This document shows, one piece after another, positions 33,752-42,504 of a DNA stretch of 64,000 nucleotides (positions are counted from its first letter, which is position 1; each line of letters begins with the position of its first letter). Made by a program: the position numbers and the translations under genes. Under the pieces are notes generated by a model. It had not been told where the DNA came from. It worked only from the letters and a program-made list of their open reading frames with translations, and ran no database searches. The stretch is taken from the NCBI GenBank assembly GCA_002367105.1, contig DFCS01000003.1, positions 11,049 through 75,048 of the forward strand, in the 5' to 3' direction. The DNA comes from Hungatella sp. UBA3048 (GTDB lineage Bacteria > Bacillota > Clostridia > Lachnospirales > Lachnospiraceae).

Positions 33752-35074
33752 CTATTCTACGGTTATTTTTCCAAAACAATAGTAGCCGTCTTTTAAGCCT
33801 TCAATTGCCAGCTTTATATTTCCAAGCTCCGGTATCCCGGTTTCAATTCCTATTTCCAGAGAATACTCACCGGCCTTTCCTTCCAGGGCGAACTCTTCTT
33901 CCCAAAGGATATCCATATCCGGCAGCCAGCATCTGATATCCGTTTTACTGGTAAGGCTGATGACTTCCTTCTCATTTTTCAGGCGGACTACCAGAGGATA
34001 CCTGTGATAAATAGGAGCAACACCGGTATTGGCCCACAATCCTCTGATTCGCAGGACATCTCCTTTTTTTACCACCGGATTATACGTGAGCTTTCTTAAT
34101 TCAAAACGGTATCCCATTTTATTGAGCCACCTTTTCACATGTTCCTTCCATGCCTCAGGGACGGTAGTGCCCTTGCTGTTAAAGGAAGAGATATGCCACT
34201 TTAAGGATTCCTCCGCAATATAATCGATATCCCAGCCCTGGAGGTACCAGTCATTCATATGCCAGCAGGCTTCAAACACCACGGGTGCCTTTTTCCATGC
34301 AGCCTCCATTTCAAAATTGCAGATATTTTCCGGATAAAAATCCAGCATATGGGACCATTCTTCCTGATGGAAACCTCCCATATCTCCCAGGCAATCCACC
34401 CGAAAACCTATATTTTCCTTTCTCTCCCGAATTATCTTTACCGACTTGGGATCATGCAGAAGAGCCTGCAGCGGAGTTATTTTAAAATTGTCGATATAAG
34501 CGCCTACCATCTGCCTGATGCTCTCCTCTTCAAGAAACTCGGTGCCTCCGCCTTCCCCCCAGGCCCCTACCAGCGCCATATCCACCGAGCTTATTACCGG
34601 ATGTCCGTCAAAATGTTCTGCAAATTCTGCAATAAACTCTGACCAGTATGTAACATAGGGAGAATGCAGCGGATCAACTCTCCAAAAGGGAAATTCCGGT
34701 TCCTCCCGGTATTCCCTTCGAAACCAATCCGGGATATCGTCCTCTTCTGCCAATGCATAAGGAGAACAGCGTACAATTGCCGTACAGCCTGATTCTTTTG
34801 CCTCCTCAAGTTTTTTCTCAAGGATATCCCACCGGTATCTGCCCTTTTCAACCTCCAGATCTCTCCACCGGACTCCGCAGTAAGTAATCCTGCTGTCGGG
34901 ATGATTAAAGGTTCTGCTGCTATCGGTAAATTTGTATTTTTCCACCGGATTGCCCCGGTTATCATGAATCACCCCTGCCGGTTCCATCAAACCCGGAGCT
35001 GCAATAAAGCCAATTCCCGGATTATCAAGGAGTGCGTCAATTATTTTAGGATATATTACATAGGTATCACTCAT
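33752..35074 (-). CDS. DUF4832-containing glycoside hydrolase-like protein
   Basis: A 440-residue cytoplasmic protein with a TIM-barrel-like first part (NPGIGFIAAPGLMEPAGVIH, YCGVRWRDLEVEKGRYRWDI, VDMALVGAWGEGG) as in clan-A-like glycosidases, and a DUF4832 C-terminal part (MGYRFELRKLTYNPVVKKGD, LWANTGVAPIYHRYPLVVRL). Candidate acids are Glu in GAWGEGG and in VVFEACWHMND. It should act on the imported saccharide. The first large gene of the operon, preceded by a small Cys-rich protein. Confidence 0.75.
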   Translation of the reverse strand: MSDTYVIYPKIIDALLDNPGIGFIAAPGLMEPAGVIHDNRGNPVEKYKFTDSSRTFNHPDSRITYCGVRWRDLEVEKGRYRWDILEKKLEEAKESGCTAIVRCSPYALAEEDDIPDWFRREYREEPEFPFWRVDPLHSPYVTYWSEFIAEFAEHFDGHPVISSVDMALVGAWGEGGGTEFLEEESIRQMVGAYIDNFKITPLQALLHDPKSVKIIRERKENIGFRVDCLGDMGGFHQEEWSHMLDFYPENICNFEMEAAWKKAPVVFEACWHMNDWYLQGWDIDYIAEESLKWHISSFNSKGTTVPEAWKEHVKRWLNKMGYRFELRKLTYNPVVKKGDVLRIRGLWANTGVAPIYHRYPLVVRLKNEKEVISLTSKTDIRCWLPDMDILWEEEFALEGKAGEYSLEIGIETGIPELGNIKLAIEGLKDGYYCFGKITVE

Positions 35075-35086
35075 AGGCTTATCTCC

Positions 35087-35305
35087 TTAGGCTGTATAGT
35101 TTGTTTGAAATAAGAGGCAGCCGCTGCTTTTATACTGTTCTGCCAGCTCCTGCAGTCTGACAGTATCACAGCAGAGGTACTCCGATAAACATTGATAGCA
35201 TTGTAGCGTTCCGATATGCTTTCCTAACAGCTTAAAGTTAAGAGCAATCTCGTTATTGCTTAATGCCTTTGCACACTTATGGCAATGGACACTTTTCATC
35301 CCCAC
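35087..35305 (-). CDS. Small Cys-rich (zinc-ribbon-like) protein
   Basis: About 70 residues with two CxxC-type pairs: HCHKCAKALSNNEIALNFKL and TLQCYQCLSEYLCCD. Spacing fits a zinc ribbon. The actual start may be the second Met (MKSVHCHKC). It is the first gene of the operon, 12 bases before the DUF4832 gene. Similar short proteins occur in Clostridia, but I know no function. It could be a zinc-binding regulator or partner of the neighbouring enzymes. Confidence 0.6.
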   Translation of the reverse strand: MGMKSVHCHKCAKALSNNEIALNFKLLGKHIGTLQCYQCLSEYLCCDTVRLQELAEQYKSSGCLLFQTNYTA

Positions 35306-35404
35306 ACTCCCTTCCTGTCTTGCGGCTCTGCATGGATATTTCTGTTAAAACTAGTCAGGTTCTTTTTATTATTGCTTTCTTTTTTGTTACTTTTTGTTAC
35401 GTTT

Positions 35405-35455
35405 GTTTACTAAACCTTATAGCTGGATTATAACATTTGCCCTGCCCTGTGTAAA
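35405..35455 (-). promoter_or_regulatory. Promoter of the DUF4832/ABC operon with palindrome
   Basis: Minus strand: TTTACA (35455-35450), 17-base spacer, TATAAT (35432-35427). Just downstream at 35405-35415 is a perfect odd palindrome GTTTACTAAAC, a candidate operator for the divergent LacI protein. Confidence 0.65.
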
Positions 35456-35649
35456 TACCATTTTCAAAATTATTATAAAAATTATTGTAAAAAACTTCAC
35501 AAATAACTCTACTTATCTTTAAAAGGCTTAACTTTTTATACCTTTTATTTCATACGTTTTTATAGAAACATTCCGGTAAACTATAACAAATTTCCTCTAA
35601 TTGGAGTGATTTTTCCATAAATACCACTCAGTGTCCGAAAAATTGAGTA

Positions 35650-35679
35650 TTGACAAAATCAGTAACATATCATTATAAT
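35650..35679 (+). promoter_or_regulatory. lacI-type gene promoter
   Basis: TTGACA (35650-35655), 18-base spacer, TATAAT (35674-35679), both hexamers perfect. It lies about 85 bases before the TTG start of the LacI regulator. Confidence 0.75.
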
Positions 35680-35762
35680 TTAACTGTATGCAACACACAC
35701 TCTTTACGTAAACACACTAAACAAAAAAAATCCACAAGCTGTGATTAAGGGGGCAAACTAAT

Positions 35763-36785
35763 TTGAGCACAATCAGAGACGTAGCCAATCTGGCAAAGGT
35801 GTCAATAGCTACTGTATCACGGGTATTGAATAACGATACCCAATACAAAATGACCGACGAAACCCGGGCCCGGGTATGGAAGGCTGTTACAGATTTGAAC
35901 TATACAGTAAAATCCCCCGCAAACTCTTCCTCTGGTGACAACAAAGCCCATCCAGGCAATGCACTTGTAAAAATAGGCTGTGTCTTAAGCGTAACTAAAA
36001 ACAAATATAACGACCCTTATTTTATGTCCATCCTTTCCGGCGTGGAAGAACAGCTTCAAAACAACGGATATGAACTTACCTTCATTAAGACCGGTGCCGA
36101 GCTGGAGGATAAAAAGGTCTTATACGGTGCCTTTGGCAATCCAGTCTCTGGTCTGATTCTGATGGAATCACTCAACAGTGAAATCTACCAGTTCATACGG
36201 AATCAGGTTCCAAACATTGTGGGAATCGATACCTGGTGGGAGGATATCGACAATGTAGGATATGACCATTACAGGGTAGCCAGTGTGGCAGTGCAGCACT
36301 TAATTGACAAGGGGCATAAAAAGATAGGTTTTATCGGGGGCAGCGGTATGAGCGGCAATATAAAATCCAGCCAGAGATACCGGGGCTATTACGCCTCTCT
36401 GCATGCTGCCGGCCTGCCTGTAAATTCTGACTGGGTTATTGATTGTGCCTGGGATGAGAACCTCTGCATGGAGAAGGTCAGCCAGCTCTATCAGAAAGAA
36501 GATGCCCCCACCGCTTTCTTTGTAGCCAGCGATTTAATGGCCATGGCCGCCTTAAGCAGCCTGTATAAAATGGGAATAGCCGTACCGGAAAAAGTAGCAG
36601 TTATCGGGTTGTCCAATATCGAAATATCCAAATATTCCAATCCTCCGCTGACCACTATTGAAATTCCCACAAGAGAAATCGGCATGGTTGCAGTCGATCT
36701 GCTCCTTGCAAGGATTAACGGGTACCAGCTTCTCCCCAGGAAAGTAATTCTTCCTACCAGCCTGGTTCTCCGCAACTCTACCTGA
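35763..36785 (+). CDS. LacI-family transcriptional regulator
   Basis: A 340-residue sugar-responsive repressor. The helix-turn-helix is TIRDVANLAKVSIATVSRVL with the hinge after it, and a periplasmic-binding-protein-like sensor follows (VKIGCVLSVTKNKYNDPYFM, GHKKIGFIGGSGMSGNIKSS, VAVIGLSNIEISKYSNPPLT). The start is TTG after AAGGGGG. It is divergent from the DUF4832/ABC operon and upstream of a beta-helix lipoprotein gene, so both are its likely targets; the effector is presumably a sugar from the imported substrate. Confidence 0.93.
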   Translation: MSTIRDVANLAKVSIATVSRVLNNDTQYKMTDETRARVWKAVTDLNYTVKSPANSSSGDNKAHPGNALVKIGCVLSVTKNKYNDPYFMSILSGVEEQLQNNGYELTFIKTGAELEDKKVLYGAFGNPVSGLILMESLNSEIYQFIRNQVPNIVGIDTWWEDIDNVGYDHYRVASVAVQHLIDKGHKKIGFIGGSGMSGNIKSSQRYRGYYASLHAAGLPVNSDWVIDCAWDENLCMEKVSQLYQKEDAPTAFFVASDLMAMAALSSLYKMGIAVPEKVAVIGLSNIEISKYSNPPLTTIEIPTREIGMVAVDLLLARINGYQLLPRKVILPTSLVLRNST

Positions 36786-36830
36786 AAGTCCTGCGGAAAT
36801 CCGGCATTATTATAGGATTCTGCTTATTAA

Positions 36831-36869
36831 AAAGCCATAAGAAGATAATTTCGATCTTCCTATGGCTTT
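36831..36869 (+). terminator. Terminator after the LacI gene
   Basis: AAAGCCATA and GAAGAT on the left pair with ATCTTC and TATGGCTTT on the right, with one A/C bulge pair and a 7-base loop. No long T run follows, so some read-through into the beta-helix gene at 36917 is possible. Confidence 0.65.
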
Positions 36870-36916
36870 GGTGTATATTACCAGAACCCAGGCACGCAGT
36901 CATTTGGAGGAGTAAG

Positions 36917-38392
36917 ATGAAATCTATGAGATATGTAAAAAATATAGTACTTTCGGTGCTCTGCGGTATATGTCTGATTGGATGTGAGCCCGCGGAAGGG
37001 AAACCCTATGCATCGTCAGGCATTGTTCCAGCCGATCGTGTACTGCACGTTTCAACCGATGGCGATGATAAAACCGCTGACGGAACTGTTACACACCCTT
37101 TTACCACAATTCCGGACGCGCTTGCAGCAGTAAAGCCCGGTATGACAATTTCCATACACGCAGGTACGTATCAACCCTTTGAGGTGAATGCCCAGTGCTC
37201 GGGAACAGAGAAGGCTCCGGTAGCCATCCGCGCAGCCGAAGGAGAGAAACCCGTCATTCAGAGCAAGAAAGGCATTGGCATTCATTTGATAAATGTTGAC
37301 AATCTCGTAATTTCCGGTCTGGAGGTGGTTGGGGGCACCCATGGGATCTATTATGAAAGTACACCGGACCAAGGTGAAAAAGCGCTTGAAAATATCATAA
37401 TTCAAAATTGCGTAGTGCACGACATAAACGGCACACACGGAATCTGTGTTTATGCAGCCAACTACAAGGCACCGGTCAAAAACATTACACTGGAAAACTG
37501 TGAGGTTTTTGACTGCCGCTGCGATTCCAGCGAGTCCACTGTTTTCAACGGTAACATAGACGGCTTCACAATCCGCAACAATCAGATTCACAATAACAAT
37601 AATATTGGTATTGACATGATCGGATTTGAAGGCACTGCCAGGCACAGCGATGGCTATAAAGGCAATCCCTATGATGTGGATTTTGTCCGTAACGGCAAAT
37701 GCTACGGTAATGTGGTTTATGCAATCAGCACTTTTGGAAATAACGCCTATCGGGAAGGTACAGGTTATAGCCTCTGTGCCGGAGGCATCTATGTGGATGG
37801 AGGCCAGAACATCGAAATCTATAATAACTTCATCTTCAGCTGTGACATTGGCATTGAAGTTGCAACGGAACATAGCCCCAAGGACAATCCATTGTTTTTG
37901 GTATCGGGTATAGAGGTACACGATAACATCATAGCAAACTGTCAGGGATATTGCGGGCTGGCCTTTGGAGGTTATGATGCCGGTCTTGGACGGACTGAGG
38001 ATTGCATTTTCCGCAATAATACCTTTGTGGATAATCCCGTGCAGATTGTTGTACAGCGCAGTGCCCGCAATCAGATTCATCATAACCTATTCGTTGGCGG
38101 TGAGGTTGGAATAGAATTTAATACAGACTGTGCCGAAACGGATTTAGTGAACGATTTTGGTGAAAATTTGTTCTGTATGAATGGCGAAACAAACGATTTG
38201 CTTTCAGTTAAAGATTTTGGAGATCCCCAGATCTTTCCGCAAGAGATGCAGGAACGGCAGAAGACAATAGAGAACAGGAACGATGCGCTAAGCGGCTTGG
38301 GTTCCAACATTAACGGGTTTGGTTCCGCCTTTGTACCAGATGAAACGATGATATCCCTTTTTGAGCAGCATCTCAATACTGCAGTCAAGTGA
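36917..38392 (+). CDS. Secreted right-handed beta-helix lipoprotein
   Basis: 491 residues. The signal (MKSMRYVKNIVLSVLCGICL) ends in the lipobox LIGC, so it is anchored on the outer face of the membrane. The mature part is a parallel beta-helix (VLHVSTDGDDKTADGTVTHP, GIYYESTPDQGEKALENIII, VDGGQNIEIYNNFIFSCDIG) of the type shared by pectate lyases and related polysaccharide-acting enzymes. I could not assign catalytic residues. It lies beside lacI and could cut or bind a polysaccharide for the ABC system. The opposite-strand frame in the same place is a shadow. Confidence 0.8.
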   Translation: MKSMRYVKNIVLSVLCGICLIGCEPAEGKPYASSGIVPADRVLHVSTDGDDKTADGTVTHPFTTIPDALAAVKPGMTISIHAGTYQPFEVNAQCSGTEKAPVAIRAAEGEKPVIQSKKGIGIHLINVDNLVISGLEVVGGTHGIYYESTPDQGEKALENIIIQNCVVHDINGTHGICVYAANYKAPVKNITLENCEVFDCRCDSSESTVFNGNIDGFTIRNNQIHNNNNIGIDMIGFEGTARHSDGYKGNPYDVDFVRNGKCYGNVVYAISTFGNNAYREGTGYSLCAGGIYVDGGQNIEIYNNFIFSCDIGIEVATEHSPKDNPLFLVSGIEVHDNIIANCQGYCGLAFGGYDAGLGRTEDCIFRNNTFVDNPVQIVVQRSARNQIHHNLFVGGEVGIEFNTDCAETDLVNDFGENLFCMNGETNDLLSVKDFGDPQIFPQEMQERQKTIENRNDALSGLGSNINGFGSAFVPDETMISLFEQHLNTAVK

Positions 38393-38400
38393 ACATTAAA

Positions 38401-38436
38401 AGCGGAAGAAAACCCATCCGGTTTCTCTTCCGCTTC
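38401..38436. terminator. Bidirectional terminator
   Basis: AGCGGAAGA pairs with TCTTCCGCT, extended by AAACC/GGTTT inside, with a small loop. It lies between the convergent beta-helix gene and the transketolase C-terminal gene. Confidence 0.8.
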
Positions 38437-38440
38437 TATT

Positions 38441-39403
38441 TTAAACTCCTCTGACAAACTCCAGTACCTGCCGGTATATTCCCATCTCATCCAACTGATA
38501 TTTCTGCAATAATTCCTTAGCCGGTCCAGACTCACCAAACACATCCTGGATTCCTATTTTCTTCACCGGTACCGGGTACTCTTTGCATACAGCATCACAG
38601 ACAGCGCTTCCCAGTCCTCCAACTACTGAATGCTCTTCAATCGTAACAATCTTACCGGTTTCCTTAGCTGCCCTGCAGACAAGCTCCTCATCCAACGGCT
38701 TAATAGTATGGATATTGATGACTCTCGCAGAAATCCCATCTGCTTCCAGCCTTTTTGCTGCGGCAAGGGTTTCCGACACTTCAAGCCCGGTGGCAATCAA
38801 GGTCACATCCGTTCCTTCACGCAACACAATGCCCTTTCCCAGTTCAAACGTATAATCCGGCGTATCATTGATTACAGGAACCGCCAGCCGTCCAAACCGC
38901 ATATAAACCGGTCCGTCATGCTCCACCGCTGCCCTTACCGCTGCTTTTGCCTCTAGGTCATCCGACGGACAGAGTATAACCATCCCAGGTATCGTCCTCA
39001 TAAGGGCAATGTCCTCGTTGCACTGATGGGTGGCCCCATCCTCGCCGACAGAGATACCTGCATGGGTAGCCCCAATTTTTACATTCAGGTGCGGATAACC
39101 GATGGAATTCCTGACCTGTTCAAACGCCCTGCCTGCCGCAAACATGGCAAAGGTGCTTGCAAACGGTATCTTGCCGGCAGCAGCAAGACCGGCGGCAATT
39201 CCCATCATATTGCATTCTGCAATCCCGCAGTCCACATGGCGCTCCGGAAATGCCTTTTTAAAGACTCCGGTCTTTGTCGCTGCCGCCAGGTCTGCATCCA
39301 ATACAATGATTTTGTCATTTATCTGTCCCAGTTCCACCAGGGCGTTGCCATAGCTTTCCCTGGTAGCAATCTTCTTTGCAGCCTTTTCCCTTATCTCCGG
39401 CAT
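38441..39403 (-). CDS. Transketolase C-terminal subunit
   Basis: 320 residues carrying the pyrimidine-binding and C-terminal domains of a split transketolase: FASTFAMFAAGRAFEQVRNS, ATHAGISVGEDGATHQCNED and GKIVTIEEHSVVGGLGSAVC. With the N-terminal subunit it transfers two-carbon ketol units between sugar phosphates. The start overlaps the previous stop by 13 bases. Split transketolases are common in anaerobic Firmicutes. Confidence 0.94.
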   Translation of the reverse strand: MPEIREKAAKKIATRESYGNALVELGQINDKIIVLDADLAAATKTGVFKKAFPERHVDCGIAECNMMGIAAGLAAAGKIPFASTFAMFAAGRAFEQVRNSIGYPHLNVKIGATHAGISVGEDGATHQCNEDIALMRTIPGMVILCPSDDLEAKAAVRAAVEHDGPVYMRFGRLAVPVINDTPDYTFELGKGIVLREGTDVTLIATGLEVSETLAAAKRLEADGISARVINIHTIKPLDEELVCRAAKETGKIVTIEEHSVVGGLGSAVCDAVCKEYPVPVKKIGIQDVFGESGPAKELLQKYQLDEMGIYRQVLEFVRGV

Positions 39404-40230
39404 AGCGCTTCACCTGCTTTCTCCAAATCTGCCATTGCAGTTTCATATTGAGCATCATCTGGCGCCGTCCCGTGCCAAGCCACAGAGCCTTCCATGAAAG
39501 AAACACCCTTGCCTTTTATGGTTTTTGCAACAATGGCTGTCGGCATCCCTTTCGTCTGCCTTGCTTCCCGAAACGCACGTTCGATCTGTGCAAAATCATG
39601 CCCGTCAATATTGATAACATGGAAATTAAACGCCTCAAACTTCTTGTCGATCGGATAGGGAGAGCAGACATCATCAATGGGGCCATCAATCTGAAGTCCG
39701 TTATTATCGATAATAACCACCAGATTATCCAGCTTTCTATGACCGGCAAACATTGCTGCCTCCCAGACCTGGCCCTCTTCTATTTCCCCATCGCCAAGGA
39801 GCGTATACACGCGGAATGGTTCTTTGCTGAGCTTAGCAGAAAGCGCCATCCCAACCGCTGCCGAGATTCCCTGTCCCAAAGAGCCGCTGGACATATCCAC
39901 ACCAGGAATATGCTTTCTGTCCGGATGTCCCTGTAAATAGGAGCCGGTATGGCGCAGGGTCTTTAAATCCTCCACCGGAAAAAATCCCCGGTTCGCCAGG
40001 GTAGAATAATATCCCGGTGCCACATGACCTTTGGACAGAACAAACCGGTCCCGGTCTTCTTTTGCCGGATGTTCCGGGTCAATATTCATCTCCCTGAAAT
40101 AGAGCCAGGTGAATAAATCTGCTGCTGACAGCGAGCCGCCGGGATGACCGGATTTTGCACTATGTACTGCCGTCACAATCCCTTTGCGGATTTCATTTGC
40201 CGTTTTTTCCAATTCCAGATAATTCCCCAT
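39391..40230 (-). CDS. Transketolase N-terminal subunit
   Basis: 279 residues binding the pyrophosphate and Mg2+ of thiamine diphosphate: VHSAKSGHPGGSLSAADLFT and the motif LGDGEIEEGQVWEAAMFAGH followed by NNGLQIDGP. It completes the split enzyme with the following gene and lies 18 bases after the transaldolase gene. The three genes form a pentose-phosphate module. Confidence 0.95.
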   Translation of the reverse strand: MGNYLELEKTANEIRKGIVTAVHSAKSGHPGGSLSAADLFTWLYFREMNIDPEHPAKEDRDRFVLSKGHVAPGYYSTLANRGFFPVEDLKTLRHTGSYLQGHPDRKHIPGVDMSSGSLGQGISAAVGMALSAKLSKEPFRVYTLLGDGEIEEGQVWEAAMFAGHRKLDNLVVIIDNNGLQIDGPIDDVCSPYPIDKKFEAFNFHVINIDGHDFAQIERAFREARQTKGMPTAIVAKTIKGKGVSFMEGSVAWHGTAPDDAQYETAMADLEKAGEALCRR

Positions 40231-40248
40231 CTTCTCTCTCCTCCCAGC

Positions 40249-40902
40249 TTACTCTCCAAAGACAGCACGATAATCCGCCTGGAATTTTTCAATTCCCTGA
40301 TCAGTCAGCGGATGTTTTGTCATCTGCTCCAATACACCGTATGGAACCGTGGCGATATCCGCCCCTGCGAGTGCACAGTCAATCACATGAATCGGATTCC
40401 TCACACTGGCGGCAATGATCTCAGTTTCAATCCCTGAGATACTAAATATATCAGCTATCATCCTGATTAAGTCCATTCCTGGCTGAGAGATGTCATCAAG
40501 ACGTCCCAGAAATGGTGATACATAAGTAGCACCCGCGCGAGCTGCCAAAAGAGCCTGGTTGGCACTGAAAACCAGAGTTACATTGGTTTTGATCCCCTCT
40601 GCCGTCAAAACCTTTACCGCTTTTAAGCCTTCGACAGTCATAGGAATTTTAACAACCATGTTCGGATGGATTGCTGCAATTTCACGCCCCTCTTCGATCA
40701 TTCCTTTGGCATCTGTCGTCGTAGCTTTTACTTCTCCGCTGATTGGTCCGTCTACAATCGAAGTGATCTCCCGGATAACCTCCACAAAGTCTCTGCCTTC
40801 CTTTGCAATCAGTGACGGGTTCGTCGTTACCCCGCAGATAATCCCCATATCATTTGCTTTTTTGATATCCTCTACCTTCGCTGTGTCAACAAAAAATTTC
40901 AT
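40249..40902 (-). CDS. Transaldolase (TalC/FSA-like small family)
   Basis: 217 residues of the short transaldolase family. The Schiff-base lysine is Lys85 (NMVVKIPMT), with the start FVDTAKVEDIKKANDMGIIC and the signature GVTTNPSLIAKEG. Position 131 is Phe (ATYVSPFLGRLDDI). In this family Phe here goes with transaldolase, while fructose-6-phosphate aldolases (FsaA) have Tyr131, so transaldolase is the better call. It leads the operon with split transketolase behind it. Confidence 0.93.
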   Translation of the reverse strand: MKFFVDTAKVEDIKKANDMGIICGVTTNPSLIAKEGRDFVEVIREITSIVDGPISGEVKATTTDAKGMIEEGREIAAIHPNMVVKIPMTVEGLKAVKVLTAEGIKTNVTLVFSANQALLAARAGATYVSPFLGRLDDISQPGMDLIRMIADIFSISGIETEIIAASVRNPIHVIDCALAGADIATVPYGVLEQMTKHPLTDQGIEKFQADYRAVFGE

Positions 40903-40978
40903 TTTCTTTCCCCTTTCATTGGTCTTAATATTATTTTCATTTTATGTATTAATTCATTTAATCAATATATCCTATTAA

Positions 40979-41006
40979 ACAATAACATCTTTTGAAAAAA
41001 TGTCAA
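40979..41006 (-). promoter_or_regulatory. Promoter of the transaldolase/transketolase operon
   Basis: Minus strand: TTGACA (41006-41001), 16-base spacer, TATTGT (40984-40979). It lies about 77 bases upstream of the transaldolase start. Confidence 0.6.
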
Positions 41007-41051
41007 TAGGTTATTTGCTTTTTTATATATTTTCTGTCTGAATCGGCAAAC

Positions 41052-41104
41052 AAAAAACAGCACCAAAGTCATCTTTCGCGCAAACGTTCCATGACCTTAA
41101 TGCT
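41052..41104 (-). terminator. Terminator after the ROK gene
   Basis: Minus strand: AGCATTAAGGTCAT pairs (with G-T pairs) with ATGACTTTGGTGCT around an 18-base loop, followed by GTTTTTTG. It ends the ROK transcript upstream of the transaldolase promoter. Confidence 0.75.
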
Positions 41105-41129
41105 GCTTCAGCATAATTAATATTCAGTT

Positions 41130-42323
41130 CTATATAAACTGTCCCGGACTGTCAAAGACCCTGTCAATCGCCACGATTGCCGCACCGGTTAAGATGGGGT
41201 CCCCCTGGTATGCACTGATGGAAAGTGTAAGCTCGTCCCAGACATCCGGCAAAATTCCCTTTTGCACCGTCTCCCGCACAGTCTGCTCCATTAATTCCGG
41301 ATTCGGACGTGCCATATCATCACCGATAATAATCCGGTCCGGGTTAATCACATTGATAATGTTTATGATTCCGACGCCAAGGCTCTCACATGCTCTGCGG
41401 TAATGCTCTGTATCGGTTGTATCACCGTTTCTGATTCGCTGCTCTAAATCTTCAAAATTACAGCCTTCCATGCCGGCACGCTCCCCATATACTGCTTTTA
41501 CAAGTTCCAGGGAGGAGGCATAGCGTTCCAGACAGCCTCTGTTTCCGCAGGCACACGGTTTCCCGTTTCTGTCTATCGTCATATGCCCAATCTCACCTGC
41601 CGTCCCAAGCGCACCTTCGTAGATTCTGCCATTCATCACGATTCCCGCGCCAATCCCCTGACCGGCAGCAATGTAAACAAGAATGTCATCATGATAGGCA
41701 TCCTTTAAATCCCACATATGGGCATAGGCTCCGGCATTTGCGTTGTGTTCTAAGAACACCGGGATATCAATCTCCTTATCAAAAAATGCTTTCAAATCAA
41801 TATCTTTCCAAATATCTGCACCCGTTATCAACGCAATACGGCTTTTTTTCGCAATAAACGGTCCCGGCACTGCAAGCCCTGCGGTCAGCACAGAGTCCGT
41901 TCCATACTGCTGAATCATCAGGCGCATCCGCCCAACAATCTGATTTAGGATTTCTTCCGCACCGGGCTGCTTTTCCGGCTCAAAATCCACGCGTTCTTTT
42001 ACAAGCTGCTTACCGGTCAAATCAAATAGTCCCACGCTGTAATGCTTTCTTGCAAGACGCACGCCAATGACACGGTAGCCGTCAGGATTGATGGAGACTC
42101 CAATCGACCGGCGTCCTTTGCTGCCATTTAAGAAACCAACCTCCTTTACGATTCCCCAGTTTAGAAAATCCTTCATGATATTGGTCACAGTCGCCTGTTT
42201 AAGCCCCGTAAGTGCTGCAAGATGTGCTCTGGAGCATACGCCTTCTCTTCTTAAACTTTTCAAAAGGAGAGACCGATTCATCTCCTGTGTCACATCCTGG
42301 TTAATTCCCCGGTTCTGATTCAT
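41130..42323 (-). CDS. ROK-family transcriptional regulator
   Basis: A 397-residue NagC/XylR-type protein. A winged helix (SRAHLAALTGLKQATVTNIM) precedes the ROK fold with its zinc motif (GEIGHMTIDRNGKPCACGNR, then GCLERYAS). The phosphate motif of active kinases (DxGxT) is replaced by IGVRLARKHYS, so it should sense rather than phosphorylate a sugar. It is transcribed on its own behind a good promoter and is placed to control the transaldolase/transketolase operon next to it or the PTS operon on the other side. Confidence 0.93.
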   Translation of the reverse strand: MNQNRGINQDVTQEMNRSLLLKSLRREGVCSRAHLAALTGLKQATVTNIMKDFLNWGIVKEVGFLNGSKGRRSIGVSINPDGYRVIGVRLARKHYSVGLFDLTGKQLVKERVDFEPEKQPGAEEILNQIVGRMRLMIQQYGTDSVLTAGLAVPGPFIAKKSRIALITGADIWKDIDLKAFFDKEIDIPVFLEHNANAGAYAHMWDLKDAYHDDILVYIAAGQGIGAGIVMNGRIYEGALGTAGEIGHMTIDRNGKPCACGNRGCLERYASSLELVKAVYGERAGMEGCNFEDLEQRIRNGDTTDTEHYRRACESLGVGIINIINVINPDRIIIGDDMARPNPELMEQTVRETVQKGILPDVWDELTLSISAYQGDPILTGAAIVAIDRVFDSPGQFI

Positions 42324-42381
42324 TCCGTCATCCTCGCCGCTCTATAATATGCATCAGATATAGTTTCTGTCAGCTTTTCAT

Positions 42382-42411
42382 ATTATATCATGTTTTTTTA
42401 ACAAACGTCAA
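42382..42411 (-). promoter_or_regulatory. ROK gene promoter
   Basis: Minus strand: TTGACG (42411-42406), 18-base spacer, TATAAT (42387-42382), a strong sigma-A promoter about 60 bases before the ROK start. Confidence 0.7.
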
Positions 42412-42439
42412 ATAATCGTTTTTCTTTCTATTCCCCCAA

Positions 42440-42480
42440 TAAAAAACCGCTGCAGGCATAAACAAATCAACCTGCAGCAG
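42440..42480 (-). terminator. Terminator of the PTS/phosphotriesterase operon
   Basis: GCTGCAGG (42449-42456) pairs with CCTGCAGC (42471-42478) around 14 bases, with a GGTTTTTTATT tail on the minus strand, just after the SIS-domain gene stop. Confidence 0.8.
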
Positions 42481-42504
42481 TTCATTCTATCTTAATTACT
42501 CCCT

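Larger units (their letters stand above)
35306..35762. other. 457-base divergent intergenic region
   Basis: An AT-rich region between the minus-strand DUF4832/ABC operon and the plus-strand lacI gene. It holds the two divergent promoters listed separately and the repeated TTTGTTAC (near 35382-35401). Nothing coding was seen. Confidence 0.6.

Noticed and set aside
37052..38083. Long minus-strand open frame (343 codons) opposite the beta-helix gene
   Set aside because: The composition is low-complexity antisense of the repetitive beta-helix sequence; the sense gene has a signal peptide, lipobox and ribosome site.
40249..40902. The short transaldolase as a fructose-6-phosphate aldolase (FsaA-like) serving the glycyl radical enzyme pathway
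   Set aside because: Position 131 is Phe, the transaldolase state; FsaA has Tyr. The gene is also linked to split transketolase and lies 14 kb from the glycyl radical enzyme operon.
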